Positions 1 to 7,359 are shown, counted from the first letter of the stretch. The stretch is 12,882 nt of DNA from Solirubrobacteraceae bacterium (GCA_016462625.1 JAEMSV010000103.1:1-12882), one strand, 5' to 3'. Numbers and translations: made by a program. Notes: generated from the sequence alone by a model not told the origin.

Positions 1-500
<500 letters not shown>

Positions 501-501
<1 letters not shown>

Positions 502-505
502 GAGA
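501..505 (+). promoter_or_regulatory. Ribosome binding site of the fadB-like gene, overlapping the fadA stop
   Basis: GGAGA directly abuts the thiolase stop codon (TAG 499-501, sharing the last G) and sits 7 bases before the ATG at 513. This supports the chosen start and points to translational coupling of the two subunits. Confidence 0.7.
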
Positions 506-512
506 CACACTG

Positions 513-2720
513 ATGAGTGAGAGCACGATCCGCTACGAGCGGGACAACGACGGCATCGTCACGCTGACGCTTGACGATCCGAACCAGTCGGCGAACACGA
601 TGAACGAGGCGTTCACGCGCTCGATCGTCGAGGTCGCCGAGAAGCTGACGGCCGAGGGCGACAGCCTCAAGGGCGTCATCTTCACCTCCGCGAAGAAGAC
701 CTTCTTCGCCGGTGGCGATCTCAAGGACCTGATCCAGGCCAAGCCGGAGAACGCCCCGCAGATCGAGCAGGGCCTCGACGTCATCAAGGGCGCGCTGCGC
801 ACCATCGAGACGCTCGGCAAGCCCGTCGTCTCCTGCGTCAACGGCGCGGCGCTCGGAGGCGGCCTCGAGATCTGCCTGTCGACGCACCGGATCATCGTGG
901 TGAACAACCCGAAGATCCAGCTCGGCCTGCCCGAGGTCTCCCTCGGCCTGCTTCCGGGTGGCGGCGGCGTGGTCCGCACGGTCCGCAAGCTCGGCATCGT
1001 CAACGGCCTGATGCAGGTCCTGATGGAGGGCAAGCGCCTCCGTCCGGAGAAGGCGCTGGAGATCGGGCTCATCGAGGAGCTCGTCGACTCGCCGGACGAC
1101 CTGATCCCGGCCGCGAAGAAGTTCATCGCCGAGAACCCCGAGTCGGCTCAGCCGTGGGACGTCAAGGGCTACAAGATGCCCGGCGGCCTGCCGAGCAACC
1201 CGAAGCTCGCGATGAACCTCCCGGCGTTCCCGGCCAACCTGCGCAAGCAGATCAAGGGCGCGAACTACCCGGCTCCGCACCACATCATGGCCGCCGCCGT
1301 CGAGGGCGCGCAGGTCGACTTCGACACGGCCAGCAAGATCGAGGGCCGCTACTTCGTCGACCTCGTGACCGGCCAGGTCGCGAAGAACATGACGCAGGCG
1401 TTCTTCTTCGACCTCGCGGCCGTCAACGGCGACCGCAACCGCCCGGCCGAGATCGCGCCGTGGAAGTCCGAGAAGGCCATCGTCCTCGGCGCGGGCATGA
1501 TGGGCGCGGCCATCGCGTTCGTCTGCGCGAAGGCCGGCATCGAGGTCGTCCTCAAGGACATCTCGCAGGAGAACGCCGAGCGCGGCAAGGGCTACTCCAA
1601 GAACCTCGTCGACAAGGCCGTCTCGCGCGGCCGGATGACGCAGGAGAAGGCTGACGCCCTCCTCGCGCGCATCCTCCCGACGGCCGACCCGAAGGACGCG
1701 CAGGACTGCGACCTCGTCATCGAGGCCGTGTTCGAGGATCCGAAGGTCAAGGCGCAGGTCTTCGCCGAGATCGAGCCGTACCTCAAGCCCGACGCCGTCC
1801 TGGGCTCCAACACCTCGACCCTGCCGATCACCGGCCTGGCCGAGGGCGTGTCCCGCCCCGCCGACTTCATCGGCCTGCACTTCTTCTCCCCCGTGGACAA
1901 GATGCCGCTGCTGGAGATCATCAAGGGCGAGAAGACGTCGGACGAGGTCCTGTACCGCTCGCTGGACTTCAGCAAGCAGATCAGCAAGACCCCGATCGTC
2001 GTCAACGACTCGCGTGGCTTCTTCACCTCGCGCGTCATCGGCACGTTCATCAACGAGGCCATCGCGATGCTGGTCGAGGGCGTCCCCGCGCCGTCGATCG
2101 AGCAGGCGACGTCGCAGGCCGGCTACCCGGCCCCGGCGCTTCAGCTGTCGGACGAGCTGAACCTCAACCTCATGGCCAAGATCCGCAACGAGACCGCTGC
2201 GGCGCTCCAGGCGGAGGGCATCGACCTGAGCATCGATCACCCGGCGTACCAGGTGATCGACCGCATGCTCGAGCTCAACCGCGGCGGCCGTCTGGCCGGC
2301 GCCGGCTTCTACGACTACGAGGACGGCAAGCGCGTCGGCCTCTCGTCGGTCGTCAAGGAAGAGTGGGGTGGCGAGAACTTCGACATCCCGTTCGAGGACC
2401 TCAAGGAGCGCATGCTCTTCGCTGAGGCCATCGAGACGGTGAAGTGCTTTGACGAGGGCGTCCTCGAGACGGTCTCCGACGCCAACATCGGCTCGATCTT
2501 TGGCATCGGGTTCCCCGCCTGGACCGGCGGCGTCATCCAGTACATCAACGGCTACCCGCACGCCGCGGGTGCCGAGGTCGTCGGCCCGGCCGCGTTCGTC
2601 GAGCGCGCGCGTGAGCTGGCCGCCAAGTACGGCGAGCGCTTCGAGCCGCCGGCGTCGCTGGTCGCCAAGGCCGAGGCTGGCGAGACGTACTCCGACGCGG
2701 GTGAGCTCGTCGGCGCGTAG
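513..2720 (+). CDS. fadB: Bifunctional enoyl-CoA hydratase / 3-hydroxyacyl-CoA dehydrogenase (FadB/FadJ-like)
   Basis: This 735-residue protein hydrates trans-2-enoyl-CoA and oxidises the 3-hydroxyacyl-CoA with NAD+, steps 2 and 3 of beta-oxidation. The N-terminal crotonase domain (about 1-200) has the oxyanion-hole motif FAGGDL (65-70) and GGGLE plus LPEV, giving catalytic glutamates E119 and E141. The dehydrogenase part begins at about 320 with the Rossmann motif GAGMMG (326-331). It continues with SNTSTLPIT (432-440), the catalytic His456 in LHFFSPV, and NDSRGFFTSRV (498-508). The C-terminal 3HCDH domain follows to the end. Length matches FadB/FadJ (about 715-730). The ATG at 513 follows an AGGAG overlapping the stop of the thiolase gene, so translation is probably coupled. 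With the thiolase it makes the two-gene trifunctional module. FadB versus FadJ cannot be decided from sequence. Confidence 0.95.
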   Translation: MSESTIRYERDNDGIVTLTLDDPNQSANTMNEAFTRSIVEVAEKLTAEGDSLKGVIFTSAKKTFFAGGDLKDLIQAKPENAPQIEQGLDVIKGALRTIETLGKPVVSCVNGAALGGGLEICLSTHRIIVVNNPKIQLGLPEVSLGLLPGGGGVVRTVRKLGIVNGLMQVLMEGKRLRPEKALEIGLIEELVDSPDDLIPAAKKFIAENPESAQPWDVKGYKMPGGLPSNPKLAMNLPAFPANLRKQIKGANYPAPHHIMAAAVEGAQVDFDTASKIEGRYFVDLVTGQVAKNMTQAFFFDLAAVNGDRNRPAEIAPWKSEKAIVLGAGMMGAAIAFVCAKAGIEVVLKDISQENAERGKGYSKNLVDKAVSRGRMTQEKADALLARILPTADPKDAQDCDLVIEAVFEDPKVKAQVFAEIEPYLKPDAVLGSNTSTLPITGLAEGVSRPADFIGLHFFSPVDKMPLLEIIKGEKTSDEVLYRSLDFSKQISKTPIVVNDSRGFFTSRVIGTFINEAIAMLVEGVPAPSIEQATSQAGYPAPALQLSDELNLNLMAKIRNETAAALQAEGIDLSIDHPAYQVIDRMLELNRGGRLAGAGFYDYEDGKRVGLSSVVKEEWGGENFDIPFEDLKERMLFAEAIETVKCFDEGVLETVSDANIGSIFGIGFPAWTGGVIQYINGYPHAAGAEVVGPAAFVERARELAAKYGERFEPPASLVAKAEAGETYSDAGELVGA

Positions 2721-2726
2721 CTGACT

Positions 2727-2744
2727 CCGCGGCGCCAGCCGCGG
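2727..2744 (+). other. Small GC-rich inverted repeat after the fad operon
   Basis: Seven-base arms CCGCGGC and GCCGCGG are separated by four bases, just after the fadB stop. It could fold in the 3' untranslated RNA and protect or pause it, ahead of the stronger hairpin at 2764. No T-run follows, so terminator function is only possible. Confidence 0.35.
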
Positions 2745-2763
2745 CCATCACCTGAAGTTCCGC

Positions 2764-2790
2764 GAAGGGGCGCCCAGTGGGCGCCCCTTC
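2764..2790 (+). terminator. Bidirectional GC-rich hairpin between convergent genes
   Basis: A perfect 12-bp stem (GAAGGGGCGCCC pairing with GGGCGCCCCTTC) closes a three-base loop (AGT). It lies 43 bp after the fadB stop and 8 bp beyond the 3' end of the opposing DUF4287 gene. It is therefore well placed to end transcription from both sides. There is no clear T-tract, which is common for actinobacterial terminators. Confidence 0.75.
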
Positions 2791-2797
2791 TGCGTTC

Positions 2798-3037
2798 TCA
2801 GCGCTCCTTCAGGGTGTCGGCGACGACCGCATTCGCGTGGCCGTGGCCCATTCCGTGCTCGGTCTTGAGCATCTTCACGAGCTCCATGTGCTTCTCCAGC
2901 GGGCTGTCGCGGACGATCTGCTTCCAGTGGTCGATGGGCTGGCCGTACTTCTTCTCGATTGAGGGGAAGTACGAGGCCGGGCCCTTGGGCTTCTCGGTGG
3001 TCATGCGGGGTAGACCTGGGTCGAGGGTGGAAGTCAT
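2798..3037 (-). CDS. DUF4287-family small protein
   Basis: This small soluble protein ends TGHGHANAV-like (GMGHGHANAVVADTLKER). It contains SYFPSIEKKYGQPIDHW and KHMELVKMLKTEHGMGHGHAN, which match the DUF4287 family as I know it. The biochemical role of that family is not established. The ATG at 3037 gives 79 residues and overlaps the stop of the upstream membrane-protein gene by four bases (ATGA), suggesting coupled translation. An internal ATG at 3004 gives 68 residues starting MTTEKPKG, which fits the usual family N-terminus better. Neither start has a clear Shine-Dalgarno. The gene is transcribed toward the hairpin at 2764-2790. The family call is good, the start uncertain. Confidence 0.82.
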   Translation of the reverse strand: MTSTLDPGLPRMTTEKPKGPASYFPSIEKKYGQPIDHWKQIVRDSPLEKHMELVKMLKTEHGMGHGHANAVVADTLKER

Positions 3038-3369
3038 CGGCGTGAGAGCACGATCCCGATGGCTGCGATGAGGCCGAGCGTCGGGACGGCGCGGCGCGCT
3101 GCGGTCGGTGAGAGGACGAGCTCGAAGAGGGGGACCGGGTCGCCCGCGCGGGCCTGAAGCGGACCGAGCGGGCAGTCGCCGCCGTTCGCGGCCACGCAGG
3201 CGCCCTCGGCGATGAGGGCCGCGGAGGCGATCGTGAGTGCGCGGTCGCGGCGGCCGGTCAGCGCGCATCGCCAGACGTGGGCGATCGCGGCGAGGAAGGC
3301 GAGGGTGATCAGCGCGTGCGTGGTGCGGAGGAGCAGGGCCGGGAGGGGTAGGCGCTCATGGTGGGTCAT
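3034..3369 (-). CDS. Small membrane protein of unknown function
   Basis: This frame encodes 111 residues from the ATG at 3369. Three hydrophobic segments are visible at about 14-33, 45-60 and 93-109, so it is probably an inner-membrane protein. Between segments 2 and 3 lies a polar loop, GGDCPLGPLQARAGDPVPLF (about 63-82), with one Cys and several Gly/Pro residues that look conserved in character. I do not recognise a named family. The frame also stays open upstream to 3435 through the long hairpin at 3389-3439. That extension is low-complexity and would place coding sequence inside an inverted repeat, so I prefer 3369. Its stop overlaps the start of the DUF4287 gene, making a probable two-gene operon. 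Confidence 0.65.
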   Translation of the reverse strand: MTHHERLPLPALLLRTTHALITLAFLAAIAHVWRCALTGRRDRALTIASAALIAEGACVAANGGDCPLGPLQARAGDPVPLFELVLSPTAARRAVPTLGLIAAIGIVLSRR

Positions 3370-3388
3370 CGCGCGCGACGCTACCGAT

Positions 3389-3439
3389 GGGGGTGTGCGA
3401 TTTGGGCGACGGCTCGCGTCGTTCAAATCACACACCCCC
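3389..3439. repeat. Long imperfect inverted repeat (hairpin A) between divergent genes
   Basis: The outer arms are 16 bases (3389-3404 with 3424-3439) and pair at 15 positions, the only mismatch being 3398/3430. Two G/T positions follow, then a 5-bp inner stem (CGACG/CGTCG) around a five-base loop. The whole is about 23 bp of stem in 51 bases. It lies between the start of the small membrane protein (3369, minus) and the acylphosphatase fusion (3465, plus). It therefore cannot be an ordinary terminator for either. It may be an operator, a cruciform/REP-like intergenic element or a structured leader. Its layout resembles the hairpin at 4136-4186. Confidence 0.8.
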
Positions 3440-3464
3440 GCGCGGCGATGTCAGGCTGTAGCTC

Positions 3465-4133
3465 ATGGCAGCTGAGCAAGCGATCCGCGCGACGGTCCGG
3501 GGCAGGGTCCAGGGCGTGTTCTTCCGGCAGGCGACGGTCGATCAGGCCGAAGACCTCGACATCTTCGGATGGGTGCGCAACGACGACGACGGCGCCGTTC
3601 TCGTCCACGCCGAGGGTGATGCGGACGCGGTCGAGGCACTCGTGGCGTTCCTGCACCAGGGACCGCCCAACGCCCATGTCGAAGAGGTCGTCATCGAGCG
3701 GGTCAAGGCGGAGGGGCACGAGCAGTTCGCGGTCCGCGGGGTCAGCGCCGGCCAGTTCGTCGTCTCCGAGCACCAGGCGACGACGCGCCACTTCGACCTG
3801 CGGCTCGAGGTCGACGGGGTGATGAAGTCGTGGGCGCTGCCCAAGGGGCCGTCGATGGATCCCGCGGTGAAGCGGCTCGCGGTCGAGGTGCCCGATCACG
3901 AGGTCGGCGGGCGTGGCGACCAGGAGGGGCCGAACCGGACCATCTTCGACCGCGGGACGTACGAGCAGGGCGGGCGGGTCGCCTGGCCCGAGGCGATCGA
4001 GCGCGGGCACGCGGTCTTCGTGCTCCACGGTGAGAAGCTGCGCGGCGGGTTCGCGCTGCAGCGCACGCCGAGGGGCTGGCTGCTGATCAAGCGCAAGGAC
4101 GATGAGGCGCAGCCGGGCTGGACGCTGGAGTGA
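3465..4133 (+). CDS. Acylphosphatase fused to a LigD-like 3'-phosphoesterase domain
   Basis: This 222-residue protein joins two recognisable domains. Residues 5-92 form an acylphosphatase, which hydrolyses acyl-phosphates: GRVQGVFFRQ carries the catalytic Arg21 and GWVRN the catalytic Asn39, followed by DDGAV. Residues 97-215 resemble the N-terminal phosphoesterase of bacterial LigD, which trims 3' ends during end joining: FVVSEHQATTRHFDLRLE, SWALPKGPSMDP, KRLAV, DHEV, FDRGTYE, LHGEKLRGG and WLLIKR. Counterparts of the LigD metal/phosphate residues seem present (His103, His109, Asp111, Lys127, Arg137, His145). The usual segment after DHP, with FEG and IPxGxYG, is replaced by a shorter stretch (147-160). 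No polymerase or ligase domain is attached. The activity of the fused protein and any joint role of the domains are unknown. The ATG at 3465 fits the acylphosphatase N-terminus. Confidence 0.9.
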   Translation: MAAEQAIRATVRGRVQGVFFRQATVDQAEDLDIFGWVRNDDDGAVLVHAEGDADAVEALVAFLHQGPPNAHVEEVVIERVKAEGHEQFAVRGVSAGQFVVSEHQATTRHFDLRLEVDGVMKSWALPKGPSMDPAVKRLAVEVPDHEVGGRGDQEGPNRTIFDRGTYEQGGRVAWPEAIERGHAVFVLHGEKLRGGFALQRTPRGWLLIKRKDDEAQPGWTLE

Positions 4134-4135
4134 GG

Positions 4136-4186
4136 CGCATCGGGTCGACTTGAAGTCGCTATGCGACTGAAACTCGACCCGATGCG
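4136..4186. repeat. Long imperfect inverted repeat (hairpin B) between convergent genes
   Basis: A 13-bp outer stem (4136-4148 with 4174-4186, CGCATCGGGTCGA and its complement) is followed by a five-base internal loop that keeps two T-A pairs. A 6-bp inner stem closes on a three-base loop. It starts two bases after the acylphosphatase-fusion stop and covers the last codons of the opposing LysR gene. It could act as a bidirectional terminator, although no T-run is present. Its arrangement parallels hairpin A at 3389-3439. Confidence 0.75.
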
Positions 4187-5079
4187 TCGCGCAGCGCGTC
4201 GAGCACGGCCCGGGTCGACGGGCGCGCCGCGTCGGCCGTCCGGGTCGCCGCGAAGATCGACCGCAGGATCGATGCCTCGGTGATCGGCCGCACCGTCACG
4301 CCCGGATGCTTGTCCGGCAGGACGAGGCCGGGGAGCAACGTCACCGTCAGCCCGCGCGCGACGAGGGCCAGGCTCAGCTGCGCGTCGTTCGTGCGGTGGC
4401 GGATGTCGGGGTCGAAGCCGCCGTACTCGCGGCACATACGGCGGGTCATCTCGTCCCAGCCCATCTCCTCGTGGCCGGCGGTCCACGCCGAGTCCGCCAG
4501 CTCGGTGAGCGGGACCGCGTCGGGGTGGCGGCGGGCGACCGGGTGGCGGACCGGCAGACACACGCGCACCGGGTCGCGCAGGAGCGCGTGGCGCTCGACC
4601 CCGGGAGGGAGCGCGCGCGGGAGGTGCTGCCATTCGTCGGCGAGCACGACGTCGTAGTCGCCGAGGGCGAGCGCGGGCAGCGCCGGCTCGGGCTCGGCCT
4701 CGACGAGCTCGGTGCGCAGGCGGGGCGCGCTGACGGCGAGCTCCTCCATCGCCGGCATGACGATCCGCAGCGCCGCCGACTGGAACGTCGCCACGCGCGT
4801 CCGGCCGACGACCTCGCCTGCGACCGCAGCGAGATCGGCCTCTGCGAGGGCGACCCGGTCGAGCAGGGCGTCGGCGTGGTCGACCAGCACGAGCGCCGCG
4901 TCGGTCAGCCGCACGCCCCGGCCTGCGCGCTCGAGCAGGGGGACACCCGCCTCGCGCTCGAGGATCCCCAGCTGCTGGGACACGGCAGACGGCGTGAACT
5001 GCAGCGCGTCGGCGACGGCGGCGATGGTCTTGCGCTCGTGCAGCTCACGCAGGAGACGCAGGCGGCGAAGATCGAGCAT
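4159..5079 (-). CDS. LysR-family transcriptional regulator
   Basis: This 306-residue protein has the LysR layout. Its N-terminal winged helix-turn-helix spans about residues 1-60 (RRLRLLRELHERKTIAAVAD, then TPSAVSQQLGILEREAG and LLERAGRGVRLTDA). A linker helix and a substrate-binding-like effector domain follow (about 90-295), with the typical VARGLTVTLLPGLVL near residue 240. Such proteins bind DNA as tetramers and respond to a small-molecule ligand. The ligand cannot be predicted. It is divergent from the EamA transporter gene with only 75 bp between the starts, so it most likely controls that transporter and itself. The ATG at 5079 directly precedes the HTH as usual in the family. The 3' end lies inside hairpin B. 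Confidence 0.93.
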   Translation of the reverse strand: MLDLRRLRLLRELHERKTIAAVADALQFTPSAVSQQLGILEREAGVPLLERAGRGVRLTDAALVLVDHADALLDRVALAEADLAAVAGEVVGRTRVATFQSAALRIVMPAMEELAVSAPRLRTELVEAEPEPALPALALGDYDVVLADEWQHLPRALPPGVERHALLRDPVRVCLPVRHPVARRHPDAVPLTELADSAWTAGHEEMGWDEMTRRMCREYGGFDPDIRHRTNDAQLSLALVARGLTVTLLPGLVLPDKHPGVTVRPITEASILRSIFAATRTADAARPSTRAVLDALRDASGRVSVA

Positions 5080-5081
5080 CA

Positions 5082-5096
5082 GGTAGGAACGCTACC
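5082..5096. promoter_or_regulatory. Candidate LysR operator in the divergent intergenic region
   Basis: Five-base arms GGTAG and CTACC are separated by five bases, immediately upstream of the LysR start codon. Partial repeats follow (GAATATCCG at 5097-5105 and GAATCCG at 5110-5116). LysR proteins usually bind a dyad plus nearby half sites in such divergent gaps. The match is suggestive only. Confidence 0.35.
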
Positions 5097-5154
5097 GAAT
5101 ATCCGGCATGAATCCGAACTGGTGCTGAAGGGTGGAACGGCCGATCATCCAAGT

Positions 5155-6219
5155 GTGCGGTCCCCCGGCACCCTCCTCATTCTCGCCTCCGGCGTCTGTT
5201 ACGGCGCGATGGCGATCTTCGGCAAGTTCGCCTACGACGCCGGCGCGACGGTCGGCACCGTGCTGGTCGTCCGCTTCACGCTCGCCGCCGCGCTGTTCTG
5301 GCTGATCGTGCTCGCGGGCCGCGCCGCGCGGGCGGAGCTCCGCAATCTGCCCCGGCGCGACGTGCTGATGGCGCTCGGCCTCGGCGCGGTCGGCTTCGCG
5401 ATCCAGGCGTCGTGCTACTTCGGCGCACTCGCTCGCATGGACGCGTCGCTGCTCACGCTGTTTCTCTACACCTTCCCCGCGATGGTGGCGGTCGCCGCCG
5501 TCGTCCTCGGCCGGGATCACTTCGACCGCCGTCGGGCCGCGGCGCTCGCCTTGGCCCTGGGCGGGCTCGCGCTCGTCGTGGCGAGCACCGGCCTCGGGCG
5601 GCTGGACGCGCTCGGCGTCGCGCTGAGCCTCGCCGCCGCCGTCGTCTACAGCGCGTACATCCTCACCAGCGAGCCGATCTCCGGCCGCGTGCGGCCCGAT
5701 GTCCTCTCGGCGCTCGTCTGCACCGGCGCGGCCGTGACGCTCGCGATCGGTGCGATCGTGGCGGGCGATCTGCATCCGGGTGCCGTGGACCCGAGCGGCT
5801 GGATCGCGCTGCTCGCAATCGCCGTTGTCTCCACGGTCGCGGCGGTCGGTCTCTTCTTCGGAGGACTGCGCCGGATCGGCCCGACCCGCGCCTCGATCCT
5901 GTCGACCGCCGAGCCGGTCGTCACCGTCTCGCTCGCGGTCGTCGTCTTCGGTGAGGCGTTCGGCCCGCTCCAGGTGATCGGCGGGGCGCTCGTGCTCAGC
6001 GCGGTGTTCGTCCTGAACGTGCGGCGCTTGGGACGCGTCGTCGAGCCCGATGACGCGCGCGAACCCGTCCTCGTCCGGTCGTTCGGGCTCGATCACCCCG
6101 GTCTTGCCGAACCGGTCGCGGCCGCTGCAGCCGGGGTCGCCGCGCTCGGCGCCGAGCCCAAGGTCGTCCTGCTTCGGCAGCCCGTCGTGGGCCGCGCCTT
6201 CGCCCAGCGGGACCAGTGA
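5155..6219 (+). CDS. EamA/DMT-superfamily transporter with a C-terminal extension
   Basis: This is a 10-TM drug/metabolite-transporter type permease with two EamA repeats. The first begins TLLILASGVCYGAMAIFGK and the second near VALSLAAAVVYSAYILTSEP. The second ends STAEPVVTVSLAVVVFGEAF then GGALVLSAVFVLNVRRL, a standard EamA ending. Members export amino acids, metabolites or drugs; the substrate here is unknown. The GTG at 5155 gives 354 residues starting MRSPGTLL. A GTG at 5122 is also in frame, and neither has a good Shine-Dalgarno, so the start is uncertain. The in-frame open stretch further upstream is antisense to the LysR gene and is not coding. After the last membrane segment (about base 6030) a hydrophilic tail of about 60 residues continues to the stop. 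Divergence from the LysR gene suggests control by it. Confidence 0.88.
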   Translation: MRSPGTLLILASGVCYGAMAIFGKFAYDAGATVGTVLVVRFTLAAALFWLIVLAGRAARAELRNLPRRDVLMALGLGAVGFAIQASCYFGALARMDASLLTLFLYTFPAMVAVAAVVLGRDHFDRRRAAALALALGGLALVVASTGLGRLDALGVALSLAAAVVYSAYILTSEPISGRVRPDVLSALVCTGAAVTLAIGAIVAGDLHPGAVDPSGWIALLAIAVVSTVAAVGLFFGGLRRIGPTRASILSTAEPVVTVSLAVVVFGEAFGPLQVIGGALVLSAVFVLNVRRLGRVVEPDDAREPVLVRSFGLDHPGLAEPVAAAAAGVAALGAEPKVVLLRQPVVGRAFAQRDQ

Positions 6220-6229
6220 TCGGTCGGTT

Positions 6230-6553
6230 CTACCGCCCGGCTTCGATCGCCTCGGCCTGAAGCGCGTCCATCCAGATCTCCCAGCGCCCTGACGCCGCCT
6301 GCTTCTCATCGTGGAAGTGGTAGGGCCGGCGGCCCTCGAACTCCATCTGGCGCAGATGCGCGACGCCGCCCAGCACCGAGGCGATCCGCCGACGCGGCCA
6401 GCCCAGCGCATCCTCGACCTCGGGGAACGTCCGCGGCGTGTCGGGCGTGCGGGCGAGCTCGTCGAGCAGCGCGCCCATGAGCTGGCTGCAGCGGTCGCGG
6501 AAGCGCTCGATCTCCTCCGGCTCGTCCATGGCGCGTTGCGAGGCGTGCTCCAT
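6230..6553 (-). CDS. Small protein of unknown function, possible winged-helix fold
   Basis: This encodes 107 residues (99 if the ATG at 6529 is used). It is helical and charged at the N-terminus. The segment TFPEVEDALGWPRRRIASVL (about 42-61) looks like a helix-turn-helix, and EFEGRRPYHFHDE (about 71-83) could be a wing strand, ending in WMDALQAEAIEAG. Similar small proteins exist in actinobacteria as hypotheticals to my knowledge, but I cannot name the family. The gene ends 10 bp from the convergent EamA stop and is divergent from the HD-domain gene with a gap of only 29 bp. Whether it binds DNA or controls that neighbour is inference. No Shine-Dalgarno decides the start. Confidence 0.65.
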   Translation of the reverse strand: MEHASQRAMDEPEEIERFRDRCSQLMGALLDELARTPDTPRTFPEVEDALGWPRRRIASVLGGVAHLRQMEFEGRRPYHFHDEKQAASGRWEIWMDALQAEAIEAGR

Positions 6554-6582
6554 GCCCGAAGGTGTGTCACAGTTCCCCGGGT

Positions 6583-7359
6583 ATGACGACCGGCATAGTC
6601 GACCCCGAGCGGCTGGGCGGCCTGGAGTGGACGCGCCGCACCCGCGGCGTGCTCAGCGGCCGGGAGCGGCGGCGGCTCCTCGGCGAGGTCGTCCGCGGGC
6701 AGGCGGCGTACGTGGCCGGCCGGGTCCGGCTGACGACCGGCCGGGTGCCCGAGGGCGCGCGGGAACTCGCGGTCGCCGACCTGCGCCCGCCCGACAGCCG
6801 CTTCGCGCGGGCCGCCGAGGAGGCGTGCCGTGAGCAGACGCCGGGCGTCATCGGCCACAGCTACCGGACGTGGGTGTTCGGCAGCGGCCTGGCGGCGCTC
6901 GACCGCGAACCGCTCGATCCCGAGCAGTTCTACGTCGCCTGCCTGCTGCACGACCACGGCATCACGCACACCGTCCCGGGCGAGGACTTCACGCTGCGCA
7001 GCGCCGAGCGGGCGCTGCGCTGTGCCCGTGACGCGGGTGTCGACCACGGCACCGCCGACGCCATCGCCGACGCGATCACCGTGCACGCCACCCCGGGGAT
7101 CGCCCCCGCGGCAGACGGCGCGCTGGGGTCGTACGTCCAGGCCGGCGCGATGTACGACCTCGCAGCGCTACGCGCCGGGGACCTTCCCCGCGGCTACCGC
7201 GATGACGCGATCCGCGCGCATCCCCGCGCGGGAATCACCGCGGAGATCACGCAGGCCATCGCGGCCGAGGCGCGTGCCAATCCCGGCACGCGCTTCCACC
7301 TGCTGCACCGCTGCGGGCTGACGCTGCTCGTCCGCGCTGCGCCATTCCGCCCCCGTTAG
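6583..7359 (+). CDS. HD-domain metal-dependent hydrolase-like protein
   Basis: This 258-residue protein carries an HD-domain signature. His92 (GHSYRTWVFG), His123-Asp124 (LLHDHG), His168 (ITVHATPGIAP) and Asp192 (QAGAMYDLAAL) would form the metal site. The pattern (HSxRT, LLHDxG, then TVHxxPG) resembles the group that includes cyanamide-hydratase-like HD proteins, but the substrate is not predictable. The first 60 residues are Arg-rich and unlike the rest. The ATG at 6583 is chosen. A GTG at 6562 is in frame with a GAAGG directly before it but too close to act as its ribosome site. The 3' end overlaps the convergent VOC gene by four bases. The protein is probably cytoplasmic, with no signal peptide or membrane segment seen. 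Confidence 0.85.
   Translation: MTTGIVDPERLGGLEWTRRTRGVLSGRERRRLLGEVVRGQAAYVAGRVRLTTGRVPEGARELAVADLRPPDSRFARAAEEACREQTPGVIGHSYRTWVFGSGLAALDREPLDPEQFYVACLLHDHGITHTVPGEDFTLRSAERALRCARDAGVDHGTADAIADAITVHATPGIAPAADGALGSYVQAGAMYDLAALRAGDLPRGYRDDAIRAHPRAGITAEITQAIAAEARANPGTRFHLLHRCGLTLLVRAAPFRPR

Noticed and set aside
3389..3439. Hairpin A as a Rho-independent terminator
   Set aside because: It lies between divergent start codons and has no T-run, so no gene ends there.
3465..4133. Treating the fusion protein as part of a full non-homologous end-joining locus
   Set aside because: No Ku, polymerase or ATP-dependent ligase domain is present in the window, so a repair-locus label is not supported.
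4306..5154. In-frame upstream extension of the EamA gene
   Set aside because: It is antisense to a clear LysR gene and gives a non-membrane, repetitive sequence. The transporter itself begins near 5155.
5092..7086. 664-residue minus-strand open frame across the EamA, small-protein and HD genes
   Set aside because: It crosses three well-supported genes and is rich in Arg/Asp/Gly low-complexity sequence. No family motifs were found.
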